From assembly GCA_030247675.1 (NCBI GenBank), contig JAOTRX010000005.1:186001-250000 (forward strand): a stretch of DNA of 64,000 bases. Direction: 5' to 3'. This document shows positions 27,473 through 36,213 of this stretch, one piece after another. The DNA is from Desulforhopalus sp. Lineage in GTDB: Bacteria; Desulfobacterota; Desulfobulbia; Desulfobulbales; Desulfocapsaceae. The position numbers and the translations under genes are program-made. Position 1 is the first letter of the stretch, and every line of letters starts with the position of its first letter. The notes under the pieces are model-generated. The model ran no database searches, was not told the origin of the DNA, and saw nothing but the letters and a program-made list of their open reading frames with translations.

Positions 27473-28366
27473 ATGAAGACATTGATGACCGGATGTTCCG
27501 GATTAGTAGGCAATGCTTTGATTGAGTACCTCTTCCAGAGGGGGCACTCCATTCAGTGTTTAAAACGCAATAAAGATAACAACCAGAATGCATTCTGGGC
27601 CACCCAATCTCTGCCCAAAAACACCGAGAATGTTTTCGACACCATAATCCACCTCGCCGGGGAAAACGTGGCAGAGGGCCGTTGGACAGCCGCACGAAAG
27701 GAGAAAATTCTTTCCAGCAGGGTTGAAGGAACGAGACAACTTATCGATTACATTGCCATACTTCCTCAAAAACCAAAGGTCTTTTTGTGTGCATCGGCAA
27801 TTGGCTACTATGGCCACAGTATGGACGATATTTTCAGTGAAGACAGCCCATTAGGCAAAGGCTTTCTGGCAGATGTGTGTAGGCAGTGGGAAAAAGAAAC
27901 AGAACGATTATCAGCGATGGGCATTCGAACCGTGAATCTTCGCTTTGGTATGGTGCTTAGCCCAAAGGGAGGTGCACTGCATAAAATGATTCCCCCATTC
28001 AAGGCACGCCTGGGTGGTGTCCTTGGTAACGGACAACAATTTATCAGCTGGATAAGTATAAGGGATTTGGTTGCTATCGTTGATTTTATAATCAATCAAC
28101 CGCTCATCCGAGGGCCGGTGAACGTCGTCAGCCCCATCCCAACCAACAATCGGATTCTTACCGCAACTCTCGGCAGAGTTCTTAAATGCCCTACCCTCTT
28201 CAAGATTCCGGCATTTGCCGTAAAACTGCTGTTCGGCCAGATGGCTGAAGAAATGCTGCTCTGCAGCACGCGGGTCACCCCGAAAGTCCTCCTTGAGGCT
28301 GACTATACCTTTCAGGATCAATCCCTTGAAGCAGTCCTTCGGTATTGCCTAGACGAAAACACTTGA
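27473..28366 (+). CDS. TIGR01777-family epimerase/NAD-dependent sugar dehydratase-like protein
   Basis: A 297-residue extended-SDR protein of the TIGR01777 (YfcH/SulA-like) family. It has the N-terminal nucleotide loop TGCSGLVGNALIEYL, an HLAGENVAEGRW motif and YYG with FSEDSP, and the family C-terminal DUF1731-like tail (IPAFAVKLLFGQMAEEMLLCSTRV). Its substrate is unknown; the fold binds NAD(P). It lies 74 bases after the shikimate kinase-like gene and ends before a large inverted repeat. Confidence 0.85.
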   Translation: MKTLMTGCSGLVGNALIEYLFQRGHSIQCLKRNKDNNQNAFWATQSLPKNTENVFDTIIHLAGENVAEGRWTAARKEKILSSRVEGTRQLIDYIAILPQKPKVFLCASAIGYYGHSMDDIFSEDSPLGKGFLADVCRQWEKETERLSAMGIRTVNLRFGMVLSPKGGALHKMIPPFKARLGGVLGNGQQFISWISIRDLVAIVDFIINQPLIRGPVNVVSPIPTNNRILTATLGRVLKCPTLFKIPAFAVKLLFGQMAEEMLLCSTRVTPKVLLEADYTFQDQSLEAVLRYCLDENT

Positions 28367-28441
28367 CTAGTTTTTGGTGATTAATAGACGATCTCCTGAT
28401 TATCACTCTTTATTTGCTTAGACTATCTTTATAAATTACAA

Positions 28442-28481
28442 ATGCCGGCCGTATACGTTAAAGAAGGTTGACGACCGGCAT
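28442..28481. terminator. inverted repeat between convergent epimerase and purC genes
   Basis: ATGCCGGCCGT and ACGACCGGCAT pair over 11 positions with one mismatch and an 18-base loop. It lies between the convergent epimerase and purC genes and probably ends transcription on both strands. The T run is weak on either side. Confidence 0.45.
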
Positions 28482-28520
28482 CTCATTAAAACAACCCTAA
28501 AAAAGAAATTGCCTAAGTTT

Positions 28521-29414
28521 TCACAGGCCGGTTATCCTGCCGACAGCCTCCTCGTAACGCAACCTGGTTTTAGTGACGATCTCCTCCGGCAGAGCCGGTG
28601 GCGGCGGATTTTTATCCCAATCCAGAGACGAAAGATAATCCCGCAGATACTGTTTATCAAAACTTGGCTGAGCTTTTCCTGGACAGTATGTATCAACCGG
28701 CCAAAATCTCGAAGAATCAGGGGTCAGCACCTCATCTATCAGGATAAGTCTTCCATCTCGTTCGCCAAGCTCAAACTTCGTATCGGCAATTATTATTCCT
28801 TTGGACAAGGCATAGTCTGCAGCCTCTTTATAGAGTGACAAGCAAATCCTGCTGATATCCCGAGCTTTTTCCGTTCCCAAAAGACGCTCAGCCTCGGCTA
28901 AAGAGATATTTTCATCATGTGCTCCCAAGGCAGCCTTAGTCGATGGGGTGAAAAGCGGTTCGGGCAACTTATCCGATTCCTTCATTCCTTGCGGCAACTG
29001 AAAACCACAGACCACGGGATTCTTTTTATAGGCGCTCCAAAAAGAACCAGAAAGGTAACCACGAACAATACACTCGATGGACAGCGGCTGGGTCTTTTTG
29101 ACCAACATCGATCTTCCCCTTAGTTGTGCAGCATAGGGATGGCAAATTTCCGGATACTCTTCAACGGCTGCAGTAATCAGGTGATTCTCTACTATCCCGC
29201 CCAAGAGTTTAAACCAAAAGAGGGAGAGCTGCGTCAGTACCGCACCCTTGCCGGGAATGGCTTCATTCATGACAACATCATAGGCGGAAATCCTGTCCGT
29301 TGCGACCATAAGCAAGATGTCGGGATGCCCGGGAATCTCGTACATATCTCGGACTTTTCCACGATGCTTGAGCACCAAGGCCGGAAAATCAGTCAAGAGT
29401 AACGGTGAGGTCAT
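28521..29414 (-). CDS. purC: phosphoribosylaminoimidazole-succinocarboxamide (SAICAR) synthase
   Basis: A 297-residue PurC of the longer bacterial type. It begins RGKVRDMYEI, followed by VATDRISAYDVVM, SLFWFKLL, RGYLSGSFW, and IADTKFELGERDGRLILIDEVLTPDSSRFWP. It joins CAIR and aspartate using ATP in purine synthesis. The ATG has AAGGAG eight bases upstream. It follows the DUF3108 gene by 36 bases at the end of the menaquinone operon. purM also lies in this window but is not linked. Confidence 0.96.
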   Translation of the reverse strand: MTSPLLLTDFPALVLKHRGKVRDMYEIPGHPDILLMVATDRISAYDVVMNEAIPGKGAVLTQLSLFWFKLLGGIVENHLITAAVEEYPEICHPYAAQLRGRSMLVKKTQPLSIECIVRGYLSGSFWSAYKKNPVVCGFQLPQGMKESDKLPEPLFTPSTKAALGAHDENISLAEAERLLGTEKARDISRICLSLYKEAADYALSKGIIIADTKFELGERDGRLILIDEVLTPDSSRFWPVDTYCPGKAQPSFDKQYLRDYLSSLDWDKNPPPPALPEEIVTKTRLRYEEAVGRITGL

Positions 29415-29450
29415 TTTCTCTACTCCTTAAAAATTAACATTATGTAATAT

Positions 29451-30302
29451 CTATTTTTTTCTTTTCACTTCCGCAGCTGGATAGCGAGTACATGCTGGGT
29501 TCTTATATCCGACCAAATCCGCGGTAAGCGATCCGATGAGAATTTTTGAATTAATCTGCACCGGAACCCTGCATTCATCGTCGGTATACCAAATAACGGT
29601 ATCACCTTTTTTATCATATAAACCCTTAAAGGTCATCACCGGCATGATCTCCACGGTTGTCACCGGGCCAATAAGCGATTCATCAAAATGCTTTTTGGCA
29701 ATAGCATTAACAACAACCTCAACTCTTTTTTTATCTGCAAAAGTCGGAACGATAAACTTCCCCCCGATGGGAAAATCCATCAATCGACTATTAAAGAAAG
29801 AAGAGAATTCATTATTGGTTTCGCCATCGACCTTAAACAACCCTTCAAGTTTATTGTTTTTGGTATACTTGATATTACCAGTCGTCTGATCAAATTCAAT
29901 TACTCGATGGGCTCGATACTTGTACCCTTCTTTTTGCCAGATTTCGTAGTGATACGGCAACCGTTTTGGCCCTCGAACCTTTGTAACATGCAGGTCTTTA
30001 ATCGGATAAATGAGATCTATTGCGGCGTTTTTTGTAGTCACCGCGGCCCGAATCTCGTATTCGTCTTCTCCGGGTAGAGATGAAACCTGGAGATGCAGTT
30101 CACCAATCTTTATTCCGCCGGTCCAGGACACATCATAGACAAGATCTTCCTGACCTGAATACCCAATGGCGAGTAAGGATGAGTCAATCACCCCATAATG
30201 GGGAGTTTTACTGTCGATAACCGCTTCCGCATCACCGGCAATAGTGGCAAAAGGCAACAAGACTTGGAGAATCACAAGTGCTATCAGGCGAAGCAGGGTC
30301 AT
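29451..30302 (-). CDS. DUF3108-domain exported protein
   Basis: A 283-residue protein with an N-terminal signal peptide (MTLLRLIALVILQVLLPF) and a DUF3108 domain: DLVYDVSWTGGIKIGELHLQV, KLPYHYEIWQKEG, RVIEFDQTTGNIKYTKN, and DDECRVPVQINSKILIGSLTADLVGY at the end. It is probably a periplasmic or outer-membrane-associated protein with an LolA-like beta fold, of unknown role. The ATG at 30300-30302 follows AAGG and lies five bases after the ubiA stop, so it belongs to the menaquinone operon. Confidence 0.8.
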   Translation of the reverse strand: MTLLRLIALVILQVLLPFATIAGDAEAVIDSKTPHYGVIDSSLLAIGYSGQEDLVYDVSWTGGIKIGELHLQVSSLPGEDEYEIRAAVTTKNAAIDLIYPIKDLHVTKVRGPKRLPYHYEIWQKEGYKYRAHRVIEFDQTTGNIKYTKNNKLEGLFKVDGETNNEFSSFFNSRLMDFPIGGKFIVPTFADKKRVEVVVNAIAKKHFDESLIGPVTTVEIMPVMTFKGLYDKKGDTVIWYTDDECRVPVQINSKILIGSLTADLVGYKNPACTRYPAAEVKRKK

Positions 30303-30307
30303 AAACC

Positions 30308-31186
30308 TTACCCACCCAAACTGAGGAGAGACAGCCAAGTTGCCACAAAGAGAGTAACGCTAATAAAACCGTTCATCGAGAAAAACGATGCATGGATACG
30401 GGACAGGTCTTCTGGTTTCACCAACATGTGTTGGTACAAAAGAGCCCCTGCAGCCAAGGCAACTCCTCCATAATACAAGCCGTTTAAATGTGATTGCCAG
30501 CCAGTAAGGAGAAAACAGCCAAACGCCATAACATGGAAAAGACCAGCCAGCCGAAAAGCCCTGTATTTGCCCAACTTTGACGGCAGCGAATACAAGCCGA
30601 TGTTTTTATCGAAATCGGCATCCAGACAAGCATAAATGGTATCAAAACCGGCAACCCAAAATAGCACGCCAAGTGAAAGCATGAAGGGATAATCCGTCAA
30701 GGTTCCGGACACTGCCACCCAGCCCCCAAGAGGTGAGAATGCCAAAGCGACACCGAGGATAAGGTGGCAGAGAAAAGTAAACCTCTTGGTGAGGGAATAA
30801 AAAAGAGTCAAACCGAGGGCCAGTGGTGCAAGCTGCAAAGTCAGGGTATTAAGCTGTAAACAGGCAAGGAAGAAGAGTGCCCCGGACACAACAACCATTA
30901 CCCAGGCATCGCGAAGTCGAACCGCCCCGGAAGGAATTGCCCTGGTGGCCGTTCGGGGGTTTTCTCCGTCAAATTTTCGATCAACAATCCGATTAAAGCC
31001 CATTGCACAGGTTCTGGCACCGACCATAGCCAAAACTATCCATAAAGCTACCGCAGGTCGGGGAACGCCCCTGCCAGCTAAGAACGCACCGGTAAAAGCG
31101 AACGGCATTGCAAAGATCGTTAACTTAAACTGGATCATCTCCAGTAATATTTTGATTTTCTCTACAATTTGATCGAATCGCTCCAT
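30308..31186 (-). CDS. mqnP: UbiA-family polyprenyltransferase (menaquinone futalosine pathway)
   Basis: A 292-residue integral membrane prenyltransferase with about eight hydrophobic segments. It has the two aspartate-rich motifs NRIVDRKFDGENPRT and YACLDADFDKN. These bind the prenyl diphosphate and Mg2+. In a futalosine-pathway operon it most likely prenylates 1,4-dihydroxy-6-naphthoate (MqnP role) rather than 4-hydroxybenzoate; that substrate is an inference from context. It overlaps the upstream ubiX-like gene by 25 bases and is followed by the DUF3108 gene. Confidence 0.88.
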   Translation of the reverse strand: MERFDQIVEKIKILLEMIQFKLTIFAMPFAFTGAFLAGRGVPRPAVALWIVLAMVGARTCAMGFNRIVDRKFDGENPRTATRAIPSGAVRLRDAWVMVVVSGALFFLACLQLNTLTLQLAPLALGLTLFYSLTKRFTFLCHLILGVALAFSPLGGWVAVSGTLTDYPFMLSLGVLFWVAGFDTIYACLDADFDKNIGLYSLPSKLGKYRAFRLAGLFHVMAFGCFLLTGWQSHLNGLYYGGVALAAGALLYQHMLVKPEDLSRIHASFFSMNGFISVTLFVATWLSLLSLGG

Positions 31187-31740
31187 CTCTTTCTCTCAGG
31201 AATGACAAGTCCCAGTTGATCGGCCAAACGCCAGGAATAGGTCTCCGCAGCCTCTCCCAGTGTTTCCGGACGCAGATAAAAGCTTGGCATGGTGGGACAA
31301 ATGATAGCACCCGCGTCATGCACTTCCAGCATATTTTTAAGGTGCGTTCTATTGAAAGGGGTTTCTCGAATGGCCAGGACGAGCCTTCGGCGCTCTTTTA
31401 ACATGACATCGGCGGCACGGTGAATCAGATTAAGTGAAAGCCCGCCAGCAATAGCTCCCAGCGACCCCATGGTACATGGCAAAACGACCATTGCTGCATA
31501 ATCACTTGAGCCGGAGGCCGGTGGTGCAGCCAGGTTTTCATGGCTAAACCAGTGTGATACAACCGGCAATTCTTCTGGCTTGATATCCTGCTCCATTCTC
31601 AAAACCTCTCGGCCTGATGCCGAGCAGATGCCATGTACACATAAATCTAATCCGGAAATGACTTTAAGAAATGAAGTGACAAAAAGCATCCCGCTCGCTC
31701 CGGTGACTGCTATTAGGATTTTTTGCTTTTCGCTCACCAC
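31162..31740 (-). CDS. ubiX: UbiX-family flavin prenyltransferase
   Basis: A 192-residue enzyme that makes prenylated FMN, the cofactor of UbiD-type decarboxylases. It has the flavin motif AVTGASGMLF, the LPCTMGSLGAIAGG and NLIHRAADVMLKERRRLVLAIRETP segments, and a C-terminal IICPTMPSFYLRP. It starts at a GTG (31740 or 31737), and its end overlaps the ubiA-type gene by 25 bases. In this operon it would activate a decarboxylase (UbiD/MqnL) acting on the prenylated naphthoate; that decarboxylase is not in the window. Confidence 0.92.
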   Translation of the reverse strand: MVSEKQKILIAVTGASGMLFVTSFLKVISGLDLCVHGICSASGREVLRMEQDIKPEELPVVSHWFSHENLAAPPASGSSDYAAMVVLPCTMGSLGAIAGGLSLNLIHRAADVMLKERRRLVLAIRETPFNRTHLKNMLEVHDAGAIICPTMPSFYLRPETLGEAAETYSWRLADQLGLVIPERKRWSDSIKL

Positions 31741-31783
31741 AACCTGCTCTCTTTTTCTAAGATTTTTGATTTGAAATCGGCTG

Positions 31784-32641
31784 TTATTCGCCGGAATTAA
31801 TAGAAGAAAATATTTTTAAAGGCAAGGCCTCGCTGGGGACCTCTCCCCTTTTTATGAGAAATTCGAAAAATGCCTCAAGGGCTTTGCGCTTTTGAACGTT
31901 CAAGTCGTGCTCTATGGCGAGAAGATAGTCGTAGCATTTTTTCTCGGACATGGGAATGCGCGCTGCCGAAATTTTACTGATCATTTTCAGATCCGCTTTA
32001 CCTTCATCACGACATCTGAGTAATTCTCTATGAATTTCCGCCAGCATGTCAGCATGCAACTGACAGAATTCCTCGCGCACAGCGCACACGGAAAAAACAA
32101 ATGGCAATCCGGTTTCTCGTTTCCAAATATCCCCAAGATCAAACTGATAAAGATAGGCAGCATTGTCAACCAGTCGCAACGCATCGTCTCCAATTGCCAG
32201 TATCGCCTTATAGTCTTCCCCCTTAGCGGTCAAAATATCACCCGTTATATATACCGGTGTGACATGGTGAAATTCTTCAAGAATAATTTTTACTAAACGG
32301 GTCGATGTTTCCGATTGCGAGGTAAACAGTATCGGCGCGCTATCAAGGTGTTCCATCGGCACATGAGAAAAGAGCACCACTGAACCAACGGGACCATTGG
32401 CGCTAATGGAAAGTCCAGACAGAATTCTGTACTTATTTGCGTTGGCAGCATACTCATAGCTCGAAACAAATCCTAGATCAATTGCTCCCTCATTCAATTG
32501 TCGGCATAGCACGGCCGGGGCACCCTCAATAATTTTCCAATTGGGGCGGTCAACGGAACTTTTCCATTTTTCATGTATGGGGGCAGTATTGAGGTACTTT
32601 ACCATACCTATTCTTGCAACGGTTTCATCGGCTATCTTCAT
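31784..32641 (-). CDS. mqnA: chorismate dehydratase
   Basis: A 285-residue periplasmic-binding-like fold enzyme that converts chorismate to 3-[(1-carboxyvinyl)oxy]benzoate, the first step of the futalosine pathway. It begins RIGMVKYLNTAPI and has the family motifs PAVLCRQLNEGAIDLGFVSSYEYA and ILFTSQSETSTRLVKIIL. The ATG has AGAGG eight bases upstream. It lies between the ubiX-type gene and the aminofutalosine deaminase-like gene. Confidence 0.92.
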   Translation of the reverse strand: MKIADETVARIGMVKYLNTAPIHEKWKSSVDRPNWKIIEGAPAVLCRQLNEGAIDLGFVSSYEYAANANKYRILSGLSISANGPVGSVVLFSHVPMEHLDSAPILFTSQSETSTRLVKIILEEFHHVTPVYITGDILTAKGEDYKAILAIGDDALRLVDNAAYLYQFDLGDIWKRETGLPFVFSVCAVREEFCQLHADMLAEIHRELLRCRDEGKADLKMISKISAARIPMSEKKCYDYLLAIEHDLNVQKRKALEAFFEFLIKRGEVPSEALPLKIFSSINSGE

Positions 32642-32671
32642 AGCAAAAACCTCTGTAATATTAGAAATATA

Positions 32672-33904
32672 TTAAGAATCAGCTGTTATCCAGGATATTT
32701 TTGAAGGTCTTCCGTCAGTCACCAGTATTTCCATAATTTGCCGCATATCACGACAACCCTGGAGGGCTATCGATGAAACGTGAAGTATCTTGGCGCATCG
32801 ACCGGGAGTCAAGCTCCCATAGTCATTGTCTCTATGGAGGGCATACGCCCCTCCCAAAGTGGCCATTGCCAGAATTGATTCATGTGGCACATCGGGATGT
32901 TCAAAAGACAACACCTGCATCTCGCGCCAGAGATCAATATCTTTGTTAGAAGCCGGTGAATCAGTCCCCAAAGCCGGTAGTAATCCGAGAGCAAGCATTT
33001 TTTTGACGGGAGCCTTGCCAACAGCCAGGAATCGGTTGCTGCCAGGGCACAAACAGATATGTGCTCTCCGTTCAGTCACGAGTTTTAACTCATATTCAGA
33101 AACGTGAATCGCATGAACCAACAAGGTTTGATCATCAAGTATCCCAAGATGATCAAAATAGACAACAGTCCCAGCAAAACCCTGCTCATCAAAGGTAAAT
33201 ACACCATCCCAGCTTTTTCTTTTCTCAAGAAAATCACGGAATTTGCCGCTACCATTTTGCAGGAAGTCAAGCTCGTCAGCGCTCTCAGCGGCATGTATTG
33301 AAAGAACCTGGCCAAGCCGCCTGCTTCTCAGTTTGGCAGACAGAAGCGCACGTGAAGCAGTTGAATAGGCTGCATGAACACATATGGGATAGCGATCAGC
33401 AAGATTGGCAATTTTCTCTTCTGCTGCCAGCAATGCCTTGTGACTGGGAGCCAGAAATTCAAGCATTCTGTAAACTTCTGGCCAATCCTCCTGGGGTTGA
33501 TCATACAACTCAGGGTACATCTCATTACCAATATCGGCGACCAATGCAACGCCGGAGGCATACTGATCACAAAGAAGAGAAGTGAAAGCTGCGACAATCT
33601 CATAACGATTCCCCATCCAGCTTTCCCGCATAGAGATAACTTGCGAAATCCAGTCGGTAAACGAGCTTTCTTTATTTGCCGGTGCGATACAGTTAAGATG
33701 TGCTAATTCGAGGTGAATGTGGGCGTTGATGAGACCGGGCATGATAACCGAGTCATAACTTCGCTCCGGCAATCCCGGATACCTTGCAAGGATATCTTTA
33801 CGCTTTCCGATATCTAGAATTCTCTCATTGCCTACTACGAGACTCCCCTCGGCAATAATCGGTGCAGCGATGGGAACTATCCATTGGGCAGAGAGAATTT
33901 GCAT
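32672..33904 (-). CDS. aminofutalosine deaminase-like amidohydrolase (MqnX-like)
   Basis: A 410-residue amidohydrolase. Metal ligands are visible in MPGLINAHIHLEL, CVHAAYS, SIHAAESADE and ALGTDSPASN. Its position between mqnA and mqnC suggests it deaminates 6-amino-6-deoxyfutalosine to futalosine, the extra step in organisms where MqnB acts on futalosine. This assignment is context-based. The start is ATG 33904, preceded by AGGGTGGTA. A GTG six bases upstream is less likely. Confidence 0.82.
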   Translation of the reverse strand: MQILSAQWIVPIAAPIIAEGSLVVGNERILDIGKRKDILARYPGLPERSYDSVIMPGLINAHIHLELAHLNCIAPANKESSFTDWISQVISMRESWMGNRYEIVAAFTSLLCDQYASGVALVADIGNEMYPELYDQPQEDWPEVYRMLEFLAPSHKALLAAEEKIANLADRYPICVHAAYSTASRALLSAKLRSRRLGQVLSIHAAESADELDFLQNGSGKFRDFLEKRKSWDGVFTFDEQGFAGTVVYFDHLGILDDQTLLVHAIHVSEYELKLVTERRAHICLCPGSNRFLAVGKAPVKKMLALGLLPALGTDSPASNKDIDLWREMQVLSFEHPDVPHESILAMATLGGAYALHRDNDYGSLTPGRCAKILHVSSIALQGCRDMRQIMEILVTDGRPSKISWITADS

Positions 33905-33984
33905 TACCACCCTATTACTTGTTATCTAGTTGGAATTTAAAAAGGAGACTTGACTTATCTTGCTGAGAAGTGACAACATGGCTT

Positions 33985-35043
33985 CTATTGTACCAAGCTG
34001 TAATCCATACGCCGTTGTGCAGGCTGGAACCCGGCATCCGTTACCAGTCTCCGAATTTCTTGTTCGGATAGTCTGAAACTTACTCCGGCGGCGGCAACGA
34101 CATTTTCTTCTATCATAGTACTGCCGAAGTCATTAGCCCCAAATGAGAGGGAAACCTGGGCAACCTTTGGTCCCTGGGTCACCCATGAAGCTTGAATATT
34201 GTCAAAGTTATCGAGATATATCCGAGACATTGCCAACATTCGCAAATATCCAACTGCGGTCACCTTAGTAATGTCTGTCAATGCGGAGTTACCGGGCTGA
34301 AATGGCCAGGGAATGAACGCTGTAAATCCGCCGGTTTTATCTTGAAGTTGCCTGAGCCGGCGGAGATGCTCAAGCCGTTCCTCCCGAGACTCAATATGGC
34401 CGAACATCATTGTCGCCGAGGTTTTCAAACCCTGATGATGCGCCTCTTCCATAACCGCAAGCCATTGATCGGCGCTGCATTTCTTCGGAGCGACTGTTTG
34501 ACGCACCCGATCACTAAGAATTTCAGCTCCTCCTCCCGGAATCGAATCAAGCCCGGCGGCAATAAGTCGACGCAAAACCTCTTTTACCGGTTTTCCTGAA
34601 AGATTTGCAAAATGGCAGACTTCCGGAGGGGAAAAACCGTGCACATGAATCCCGGTTTGCTTCATAAACTGAAGCATTTCCTCATAGTATTCAAGTGGCT
34701 TATCCGGATGGAGACCTCCTTGCAAGAGGATCTGGGTCCCTCCTAATGCCTGAGTTTCATGTATTTTCTCAGCCAACTCGGAAAAGCTTAACAGATAACC
34801 GGTCTTGTCTTCTGGGTCTTTGTAAAATGCGCAAAATTTACAGGCTGATATGCAAATATCGGTATAGTTGATATTTCTATCGATAACGTAGGTTACAAGC
34901 TTTCCAGGATGTTTCCGTTGACGGACAATATCAGCGAGGAAACCGAGCTGAAGAAGATCTTCGCTTTGTTCAAGCTCAAGGAACTCATCGTCGTTTATGC
35001 GTAGGCCGGAAATTATTTTATTTCTAATTTCATCGAGTTGCAT
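33985..35043 (-). CDS. mqnC: cyclic dehypoxanthinyl futalosine synthase
   Basis: A 352-residue radical-SAM enzyme that closes the ring on dehypoxanthine futalosine. It has the CX3CX2C cluster motif CISACKFCAF, ILLQGGLHPDKPLEYYEEML, SPPEV, and IPGGGAEILSDRVR. The sequence distinguishes it from MqnE: VTYVIDRNINYT and LLQGG are MqnC traits. It follows mqnE by 22 bases and resembles it over the whole length (ancient duplication). An ATG start with GAGG upstream. Confidence 0.93.
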   Translation of the reverse strand: MQLDEIRNKIISGLRINDDEFLELEQSEDLLQLGFLADIVRQRKHPGKLVTYVIDRNINYTDICISACKFCAFYKDPEDKTGYLLSFSELAEKIHETQALGGTQILLQGGLHPDKPLEYYEEMLQFMKQTGIHVHGFSPPEVCHFANLSGKPVKEVLRRLIAAGLDSIPGGGAEILSDRVRQTVAPKKCSADQWLAVMEEAHHQGLKTSATMMFGHIESREERLEHLRRLRQLQDKTGGFTAFIPWPFQPGNSALTDITKVTAVGYLRMLAMSRIYLDNFDNIQASWVTQGPKVAQVSLSFGANDFGSTMIEENVVAAAGVSFRLSEQEIRRLVTDAGFQPAQRRMDYSLVQ

Positions 35044-35065
35044 AAATTGTATCCTCTTTACCAGA

Positions 35066-36163
35066 CTAGATATGCACTTCGATGGCGTTATACAGAGTAT
35101 CTCTTTGTATTGGAATACGCCCCGCTTCCCGGATGAGCCTGATGAGTGTCCGGCTCCCTATAGCCTGGGCAGTTTCAGCACCGGCCATATGGGTAATAAC
35201 CTCCTCTTTAACAGTTCCATCCATATCGTCCGCCCCAAAAGACAGGGCAATTTGTGCCATTTGTGGGCCAATCATAACCCAATAGGCCTTAATGTGCGGG
35301 AAATTATCGAGAAACAAACGACTGACTGCAATATTTTTTAAATCATCGTAACCTGTAGTCCTCGCGAGATCAGACATACTGGTATTTTTGGGATGAAAAG
35401 CGAGAGGGATGAAAGAAAGAAAACCTTTAGTTTCATCCTGTGCTTCCCTTAACGCCGCAAGGTGTTCTAATCGCTCCTCTATTGTCTCAATGTGGCCATA
35501 CAGCATGGTCGCATTGGTATTCAATCCCTGTTTGTGCGCTATCTTTGCAACCTCAAGCCATTCATGCCCTGACAGCTTTTTCTCACAGGTGAGTTGCCGG
35601 ACTCTCGAGCTGAAAACTTCTGCCCCACCCCCTGGAAGTGATCCAAGCCCGGCCACTTTTAATAATTGGAGGGTTTCAGCAACCGATCGCCCGGCCAATT
35701 CTGCCAGATGGGCGATTTCCACACAGGTGAAAGCCTGAATATGAACCTCCGGACGGACCTCTTTAATACCTTGCAACAGCTCAATATAATACTGAAAAGG
35801 CAGATCCGGATGAATACCGCCAACCATGTGAATCTCGGTGATCGGCTCATCCAGGCGCTCTCTGACTTTTTGTTTAACCTCCTCCACGCTCATTTCAAAG
35901 GCAAGCTCAGAGTCCTTATCCCGGCCAAAAGCACAAAATTTGCAGAGGTTCGTACAAATATTTGAATAGTTGATATGCTGATTGTAAATAAAGTAAGCAT
36001 TATCACCATTCTTTCTTTGCTTAACCAGATTTGCAAGATATCCTAAAGCTATGATATCTTTAGTTTTATACAGCAACAAACCATCAGCTAAACTAAGTCT
36101 TTCTTTGCTTGAGATCTTTTCCAGGATAGTTCCCAATCCCGCATTATGTATGTAATTTTTCAA
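35066..36163 (-). CDS. mqnE: aminofutalosine synthase
   Basis: A 365-residue radical-SAM enzyme that joins the MqnA product to SAM-derived adenosine to give aminofutalosine. The cluster motif is CTNLCKFCAF, followed by EIHMVGGIHPDLPFQYY (MqnE-specific), SLPGGGAEVFSSRVRQL, and YGHIETIEERLEHL. The longest frame starts at a TTG (36163) without a clear ribosome site, so the exact start is uncertain. It is the first gene of the menaquinone operon and lies 50 bases after the sigma factor gene. Confidence 0.93.
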   Translation of the reverse strand: MKNYIHNAGLGTILEKISSKERLSLADGLLLYKTKDIIALGYLANLVKQRKNGDNAYFIYNQHINYSNICTNLCKFCAFGRDKDSELAFEMSVEEVKQKVRERLDEPITEIHMVGGIHPDLPFQYYIELLQGIKEVRPEVHIQAFTCVEIAHLAELAGRSVAETLQLLKVAGLGSLPGGGAEVFSSRVRQLTCEKKLSGHEWLEVAKIAHKQGLNTNATMLYGHIETIEERLEHLAALREAQDETKGFLSFIPLAFHPKNTSMSDLARTTGYDDLKNIAVSRLFLDNFPHIKAYWVMIGPQMAQIALSFGADDMDGTVKEEVITHMAGAETAQAIGSRTLIRLIREAGRIPIQRDTLYNAIEVHI

Positions 36164-36213
36164 AGCTAATTATATAGTTAGGTGATTGAACCAATAGAAA
36201 TCAAGGCGTTTTG

